From positions 1 through 10,619 of the forward strand of contig JBAZOJ010000129.1 in assembly GCA_041648755.1 (NCBI GenBank): a DNA stretch of 10,619 bases, written 5' to 3'. Positions 6,100-10,619 of this stretch are shown here, piece after piece. Within the stretch, counting starts at the first letter, position 1. Each line of letters opens with the position of its first letter. The translations under genes were made by a program, and so were the position numbers. Below the pieces are notes generated by a model. It was not told the origin of the DNA and made no database searches. It saw only the letters and a program-made list of their open reading frames with translations. The stretch is from JBAZOJ01 sp041648755. Its GTDB lineage: Bacteria > Planctomycetota > B143-G9.

Positions 6100-8940
6100 A
6101 TGCCATCGAAGCCGCATGCACCTTTGAACTCCAACGACGACTCGGCAGCACTGCGAGCTTCGAGCGGAGGATTTCGCACCTTGTTCGACAGCGTCGCCGA
6201 TGCAATCATGATACATGGCGAAGGTGGAATCGTCCTTGAGGCAAACACTGCCGCCTGCGAGCGACTCGGATATTCCAGAGATGAGATGATCGGCAAAAAG
6301 CCGGGCGATTTCATCGCTCCGGAGCAGCACCACCTTGTCGAGGATCGAATCGATAGGATCTTCACCACCGGAGGGCTCTTCGGTGAATCCGTCCACATCG
6401 CGAAAGACGGTCGGCGAATTCCCATCGAACTGAATTGTCGCAGAATCCAATACGACGGCAAGGCGGCTTTCGTCAGCGTTGCCCGTGACATCACCGAGCG
6501 GAAGAAAGCTCACGAGGAGTTCCTGCGAAGCGAAGAGCGTGTCAGACAACTCGTTCAAAACACCGACGACCTTATCATGATGCAGGATCCTGAGGGTCGG
6601 TATCTGTACTACAACGGGCCAGCCAAGTACGGCTTCACAGCAGAAGATCTGGTCGGAAAGACTCCGCATGACTTTCATTCGCGCGAACTTGCAGATGCAT
6701 ACGTCGAAGAGACAAAGAAGGTCGTCGAGTCAGGCAAATCCAGTTCCGCCGAGCGTCCTGTCCACTGGAAAGGCGAAGAACTCTGGTTCCTTGAACATCG
6801 CTATCCTATCCGGGACGCCAAAGGTCACGTCGTAGCGGTCGGAACTATTTCACGCAATATCACCCTGCGCAAAAAGGCTGAACTCGATCGGGAGACGGCA
6901 TTCAAATCCGCTGAACTGCGCAGGAGCGAGATATCAGCGCTTCTGGCAGCCGCCCGGTCGGTCATGGAGTGCTATTTCTTCCAGGACGCGGCAAGATGCA
7001 TCTTCGAAGGGCTCAAGGAAGTCGTGGGTGCCGTTTCGGGTTTCGTCACACTGCTTTCGGAAGACAGGAAGTCTCTTGACATCGTCCTTATCGAGTCGCC
7101 CCATCTGGCCAGTCACAAGATGCCAACTTCCCTGCCCATGAAGGGCATGCGCGCCGAAGCAATCAAGTCAGCCTCCGTAATCTACGACAACAGCTATGAG
7201 CACACATTGCCCCCTGAGCATATCAAGGTAAAGAGCGCTCTGTTTGCCCCCATAGTGCTTGGAAACACGGTTGAAGGACTGATTTGCCTGACGGACAAGG
7301 TGGGGGGCTTCAACGAGAACGACCGCGCATCCGCGAAGGCATTCTGCGAAATCGCCTCACTGGCGCTCCAGAATTCCCGAATAATCGCATCGCTGCGCGA
7401 AAGCGAGCAGCGGCTGGAACTCGCTCTTCACGGAGCCGACCTGTCGCTGTGGGACTGGAACATTCCATCGAACAGCATCACATATGACCAGCGCTTCGTG
7501 GATATCCTGGGCTACAAGCCCGAAGAAATCAACGGAGTGTCTGACCTTTCTGTGCCTATGATGCATCCTGACGATCTGATCGTCGTCAAGGAGCGAATGC
7601 AGGAGCATCTCGATGGCCTGGCGCCGCACTTCGATCATGTTGTCAGGTGGCGCTCAAAAGCGGGTGAATACAGAGTCATTTCGACACAGGGGCGCATCGT
7701 CGAACGAGATCAGAGCGGAAAACCCCTCCGGGTGATCGGAACCCATCTCGACATCACCGACAGCGTCAAGGCGGAAGAGGAAAAATCAAAGCTACAGGAA
7801 CAACTGCTGCAGGCGATGAAGATGGAGTCCATCGGAAGACTGGCAGGAGGCGTCGCTCACGACTTCAACAACCTGCTGTCGCCCATCATCGGATATTCGG
7901 ACCTTGGCCTCCTCAAGTACCAAAATGACGAGCAGCTTGCACACTATTTCGGCCAGATACGATTCGCCGCCGACAAAGCATCGAGCCTCACTTCGCAGTT
8001 GCTCGCTTTCGGCCGCAAACAGATCCTCTCGATGAGGCGGATTAACCTGAACCGGACCATTGAAGAGTTCTCGGCAATTCTCAAAAGGCTGATAGGCGAA
8101 GACGTTGAGCTGACCTTCAATCTGTCTCCGGATGTCGGCACGGTCAAGGCCGACCCTGACCAGGTCCAGAACGTCGTTATGAATCTCGCGGTCAACGCGC
8201 GCGACGCCATGTCGGCGAGAGGCAAAATCACTATTGAGACAATGCCAGTCCGGCTCGACCGTGAATACTGCAGAAAGAAACCGGAGCTTAGGCCGGGCGA
8301 TTACTGCGTTCTCGCGGTAAGTGACACCGGCTCGGGAATGACAGAAGAGTTGATCCCCCACATCTTCGAGCCCTTCTACACAACCAAGGAGAGGGGCAAA
8401 GGAACCGGCCTGGGGCTGGCGACAGTATACGGGATCGTAAAGCAGCACGGCGGACACATCACGGTCGATAGTGTAATCGACAAGGGGACGACCTTCCGTA
8501 TCTATCTCCCAAGTCTCGGGGATGCCCCGGAAGATGAGCAAAAGCGGGAATCTCCTGCCAGCGAGGTCGCCCAGGGCTCGGGGACCATCCTCGTTGTCGA
8601 GGACGAAGAGATGGTGCGCACGATGGTATGCGAGGCCTTGGAAGAAGGCGGCTACAACGTGCTGTGCGCCGACACGCCTGATCGGGCACTTGAGATAGCC
8701 GAAGAACACGACGGGCGAATCGACCTGCTATTGACTGATGTCGTCATGCCGCATATGAACGGCAAAGAGCTGTATGCCAAGTTGTCGGCGACCGCTCCGC
8801 ACACAAGGGTCCTGTACATGTCCGGCTACACATATAATGTTGTTGCGCAGCACGGGATCCTCGAACAGGAAATCGCGTTCCTGCCCAAGCCCTTCACAAT
8901 CGAGGCGCTTGCGAAAGCCGTCAGCGACGCTCTCGCCTGA
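6100..8940 (+). CDS. Hybrid sensor histidine kinase, PAS-PAS-GAF-PAS-HisKA-HATPase-REC
   Basis: The 946-residue protein has no membrane segment or signal peptide, so it senses a cytoplasmic or diffusible signal. I chose the ATG at 6100 because AGGAG (6089-6093) lies 6 bases upstream; an in-frame TTG at 6046 would add 18 residues without such a site. Domains: PAS at about 25-135, PAS at 145-258, GAF at 275-428, PAS at 435-557, HisKA with phospho-acceptor H587 in GGVAHDFNNLL, HATPase_c, and a C-terminal receiver. ATPase boxes are intact: N695 and N699 in the N box, DTGSG from D742, F756 in the F box, and GTGLGL from G768. The receiver (about 830-945) has acidic residues E834-E837, phospho-acceptor D880 in LLTDVVMP, S908 and K930. 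All residues needed for autophosphorylation and internal transfer are present. The HDFNN form of the H box is common among NtrB-like and PAS hybrid kinases. No output regulator lies alongside, so the partner is elsewhere and the signal is unknown. Confidence 0.93.
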   Translation: MPSKPHAPLNSNDDSAALRASSGGFRTLFDSVADAIMIHGEGGIVLEANTAACERLGYSRDEMIGKKPGDFIAPEQHHLVEDRIDRIFTTGGLFGESVHIAKDGRRIPIELNCRRIQYDGKAAFVSVARDITERKKAHEEFLRSEERVRQLVQNTDDLIMMQDPEGRYLYYNGPAKYGFTAEDLVGKTPHDFHSRELADAYVEETKKVVESGKSSSAERPVHWKGEELWFLEHRYPIRDAKGHVVAVGTISRNITLRKKAELDRETAFKSAELRRSEISALLAAARSVMECYFFQDAARCIFEGLKEVVGAVSGFVTLLSEDRKSLDIVLIESPHLASHKMPTSLPMKGMRAEAIKSASVIYDNSYEHTLPPEHIKVKSALFAPIVLGNTVEGLICLTDKVGGFNENDRASAKAFCEIASLALQNSRIIASLRESEQRLELALHGADLSLWDWNIPSNSITYDQRFVDILGYKPEEINGVSDLSVPMMHPDDLIVVKERMQEHLDGLAPHFDHVVRWRSKAGEYRVISTQGRIVERDQSGKPLRVIGTHLDITDSVKAEEEKSKLQEQLLQAMKMESIGRLAGGVAHDFNNLLSPIIGYSDLGLLKYQNDEQLAHYFGQIRFAADKASSLTSQLLAFGRKQILSMRRINLNRTIEEFSAILKRLIGEDVELTFNLSPDVGTVKADPDQVQNVVMNLAVNARDAMSARGKITIETMPVRLDREYCRKKPELRPGDYCVLAVSDTGSGMTEELIPHIFEPFYTTKERGKGTGLGLATVYGIVKQHGGHITVDSVIDKGTTFRIYLPSLGDAPEDEQKRESPASEVAQGSGTILVVEDEEMVRTMVCEALEEGGYNVLCADTPDRALEIAEEHDGRIDLLLTDVVMPHMNGKELYAKLSATAPHTRVLYMSGYTYNVVAQHGILEQEIAFLPKPFTIEALAKAVSDALA

Positions 8941-8957
8941 TCGCGCCAAACCGGCGT

Positions 8958-9800
8958 TCACTCAAATGTGAATTCCATGAAATCGGCGATCGGCCGATAA
9001 CCAACGGCGGGATAGATGCGGTTGGTGGTCGGATTGGCCAGATCGGCAAACAGCGTTACGAAAGCCGCCCCGTCCTGCAAAAGGGAATCGCTGAGTCGCG
9101 CAACTATGCTGGATGCGTATCCTCTGCGCCTGAACTGCTTCGGGGTGTAGACGAGCGCAATTGTCACTCCCCGTCTTGACCTTCGTACCTCGGCTGACAT
9201 CGCCACGGGCTCACCGTCTTCCCAAATGCGAATCTTGCTCCCCTTGATCAGCCGTCCGGCGACCTCGGCCGGAGGAGTCGGACCCGGCCCAACCCCAGAA
9301 TCCTTCTGGAACTCTCTGATCCACTCCTGAACCAAAGGCAAATCCTCGGTCTGGGCCTTGCGCATTTCCCCATTGCACCACTTGGGGGGCGTAACTTCAG
9401 TGAGTACGTACTGACGCAACATCATCTTGATGCAGTTCGGGCGTCCTGTAGCGGCTGTGAATGTGTCGGCAAACGCCTTGGAAAGAGATGATGGTGCTAT
9501 CACACCATGGACGGGCATCCCGGAGTCTGTCAGCTCATCGGCAATCATCCGGAGCGCCTCGCTGGAAGGTTCAGCGCGCGAGTACAGCACCACGTTCGCC
9601 GGAGGCGTCATCACTGCGGCGACCAGGGGGCCTTCGTCTTCCAGCAGACACAAGAACGGCCGTGAAATCAGGTTACCACCGGCCTCCGCGAGCCTTGTGC
9701 AGACACCCAGCATAAGGGAGTTGACTTGCTCGTCCTGTTCGAGCCACGGTCCTGCGGACGCAAGGAATTGGGACGTTTGTGCAAACCTGGTAATCTTCAT
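8958..9800 (-). CDS. GNAT family N-acetyltransferase
   Basis: This 280-residue protein has a C-terminal GNAT fold. Motif A is YTPKQFRRRGYAS (218-230) with the acetyl-CoA pyrophosphate-binding RxxGxA at R224-G227-A229. The end, LFADLANPTTNRIYPAVGY (250-268), is the usual GNAT motif B region. Residues 1-130 form a separate, less conserved N-terminal half; such two-part GNATs are common and their substrates mostly unknown. The start ATG (complement of 9798-9800) is preceded by GGAG with 5-base spacing. The frame stays open upstream to 10136, but that part overlaps the divergent ammonia-lyase gene and is not protein-like. The gene converges on the kinase gene, with 17 bases between the stop codons and only a 4-pair hairpin there, so the two transcripts probably overlap at their 3' ends. 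The acceptor substrate cannot be inferred. Confidence 0.85.
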   Translation of the reverse strand: MKITRFAQTSQFLASAGPWLEQDEQVNSLMLGVCTRLAEAGGNLISRPFLCLLEDEGPLVAAVMTPPANVVLYSRAEPSSEALRMIADELTDSGMPVHGVIAPSSLSKAFADTFTAATGRPNCIKMMLRQYVLTEVTPPKWCNGEMRKAQTEDLPLVQEWIREFQKDSGVGPGPTPPAEVAGRLIKGSKIRIWEDGEPVAMSAEVRRSRRGVTIALVYTPKQFRRRGYASSIVARLSDSLLQDGAAFVTLFADLANPTTNRIYPAVGYRPIADFMEFTFE

Positions 9801-9815
9801 TTTTGCTCCGAGCCC

Positions 9816-9843
9816 CTGATAGCGTTTTTTCACTTCCGTGCAA
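9816..9843 (-). promoter_or_regulatory. Possible promoter of the GNAT gene
   Basis: On the minus strand TTGCAC (complement of 9838-9843), a 16-base spacer and TATCAG (complement of 9816-9821) form a weak sigma-70-like promoter. The predicted start lies near 9809, just before the GGAG ribosome site. The -10 matches the consensus at only four positions, so this is tentative. Confidence 0.3.
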
Positions 9844-9868
9844 GTTAGAATGCGCCCTGCGATAGTCC

Positions 9869-9896
9869 TTGCCTTGAAGCCTGCGGCGGGTACAAT
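9869..9896 (+). promoter_or_regulatory. Putative promoter of the ammonia-lyase gene
   Basis: TTGCCT (9869-9874), a 16-base spacer and TACAAT (9891-9896) fit a sigma-70 promoter. The predicted start near 9903 gives a leader of about 30 bases that carries GGGAGG (9924-9929). The sequence around the -10, GCCTGCGGCGGGTACAAT, closely resembles that before the aminotransferase gene, GCCTGCAACCGGGTACAAT. Confidence 0.5.
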
Positions 9897-9933
9897 CGTG
9901 CCTCTGTGCCGATAACATCGAAAGGGAGGCAAG

Positions 9934-10619
9934 ATGACCGTAGTGCTGTCGGGCGCGAATCTTACGATAGACAAGGTAGTTGCGGTCGCCCGCTTCGGCG
10001 AAAAGGTGGAGATCGCTCCGGAGGCGGTCGAACGGATGCGCAAATGCCGGGCTCTTCTCGAAGAGAAGGTGGCGGCCGGCGAGACCATGTACGGAGTCAA
10101 CACTGGCATTGGAGAGTTTTCCGAGGTCGCGCTCAACGACGAGCAGACCCGCCAATTCCAACGCTATCTGATCTATAATCATGCCGCCGGTATCGGCAAA
10201 CCATTCCCGATCGAGGTCGTCCGGGCCGCGATGACGTCCAGAATCAACGTGCTTTCGCACGGCAATTCCGGCTGTCGGCCGATAATCGCCCAGACATATG
10301 CGGAAATGCTCAACAAGGGCGTAACTCCGGTTGTATGCGAAAAGGGCAGCGTAGGCGCTTGCGGCGACCTTGCACCCATGAGCCAGATCGCTCTCACCCT
10401 GATGGGCGAGGGCGAGGTATTCTTCGAAGGCGAAAGGATGCCGACTACAAAGGCATTCTCAAAGGCTGGCATTGCAGTACCGGGGCTGGAAGTCCGCGAC
10501 GGACTTGCCGCAATCAATGGCAGCAACGTCATTGCGGGATTTGGCAGCATCGAGCTCTATGACTCGGAAAGGCTGCTGCTGCAGGCGGAAATCGCCGCTT
10601 CGATGTCGCTCGCAGCTCT
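9934..10619 (+). CDS. hutH: Histidine ammonia-lyase family enzyme, N-terminal part, with Ala-Cys-Gly MIO triad
   Basis: The first 228 codons of an aromatic amino acid ammonia-lyase run off the right edge; the family is about 500 residues. The ATG at 9934 follows GGGAGG by 4 bases. The family removes ammonia from histidine (giving urocanate), phenylalanine or tyrosine using an MIO cofactor formed from an internal Ala-Ser-Gly. The sequence lines up without gaps with the residue numbers known for Pseudomonas putida HAL: Y53 in YGVNTG, H83 in NHAAGIG, and N195 in AINGS. The MIO loop reads GSVGACGDLAP, with Cys at 143 where Ser is usual, followed by MSQ instead of the more common LAH or LSH. H83 favours histidine as substrate over the Phe/Tyr enzymes. 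Other MIO enzymes, including aminomutases, cannot be excluded without the C-terminal half. No other hut gene is in view; the left neighbour is the divergent GNAT gene. Confidence 0.8.
   Translation, partial: MTVVLSGANLTIDKVVAVARFGEKVEIAPEAVERMRKCRALLEEKVAAGETMYGVNTGIGEFSEVALNDEQTRQFQRYLIYNHAAGIGKPFPIEVVRAAMTSRINVLSHGNSGCRPIIAQTYAEMLNKGVTPVVCEKGSVGACGDLAPMSQIALTLMGEGEVFFEGERMPTTKAFSKAGIAVPGLEVRDGLAAINGSNVIAGFGSIELYDSERLLLQAEIAASMSLAA

Noticed and set aside
7792..8709. Open minus-strand frame of 305 codons opposite the kinase core
   Set aside because: It lies wholly opposite the HisKA, HATPase and receiver regions, whose motifs fix the plus strand as coding; the translation shows no family motif.
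9801..10136. N-terminal extension of the GNAT frame by 112 codons
   Set aside because: It overlaps the divergent ammonia-lyase gene and its promoter, reads as basic low-quality sequence, and a ribosome site with a good start exists at 9798-9800.

Overview
The window is ordinary-looking bacterial chromosome, GC-rich by eye. It carries nine protein-coding stretches on both strands. I see no tRNA, rRNA, CRISPR array, insertion sequence or phage gene. The lineage cannot be fixed from this sequence. Ser/Thr/Pro-rich spacers after export signals, a secreted esterase with an extra beta-rich C-terminal part, and a long PAS/GAF hybrid histidine kinase suggest a Gram-negative-type environmental bacterium. 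That could be a PVC-group member, a relative, or an uncultured phylum, but this is an impression and not a classification.

Layout from left to right. (1) A minus-strand gene for a membrane-anchored or exported protein runs off the left edge (1-258). It contains an 11-base C tract inside a poly-proline stretch. (2) Divergent from it is an AlaA-type PLP aminotransferase (367-1563). A single-pass membrane protein of unknown function with helical-repeat character follows 49 bases later (1613-2734). (3) plsY and gpsA (2791-4453) overlap by 8 bases. Together they make glycerol-3-phosphate and acylate it, the first steps of phospholipid synthesis. (4) A secreted alpha/beta-hydrolase (4566-5887) is split over two frames: signal peptide, linker and N-terminal region in one, the catalytic Ser-Asp-His part in the other. 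(5) A 946-residue cytoplasmic hybrid sensor kinase, PAS-PAS-GAF-PAS-HisKA-HATPase-REC (6100-8940), has its own strong promoter. (6) A GNAT acetyltransferase on the minus strand (8958-9800) converges on the kinase gene. (7) Divergent from it is the first 228 codons of a histidine ammonia-lyase family gene (9934 to the right edge). Its MIO-forming triad reads Ala-Cys-Gly instead of Ala-Ser-Gly.

Sigma-70-like promoters can be read by eye in front of most transcription units, usually a TTG-type -35, a 16-base spacer and a TACAAT, TATAGT or TAAAAT -10. The plsY promoter lies so close to the ATG that the mRNA should be leaderless or nearly so. I found no convincing intrinsic terminator.

I do not see a coherent new multi-gene system. 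The points most worth a second look are the frame break in the hydrolase, the Cys-containing MIO triad, the leaderless plsY start, the C11 tract in the left-edge gene, and the unknown membrane protein behind the aminotransferase.
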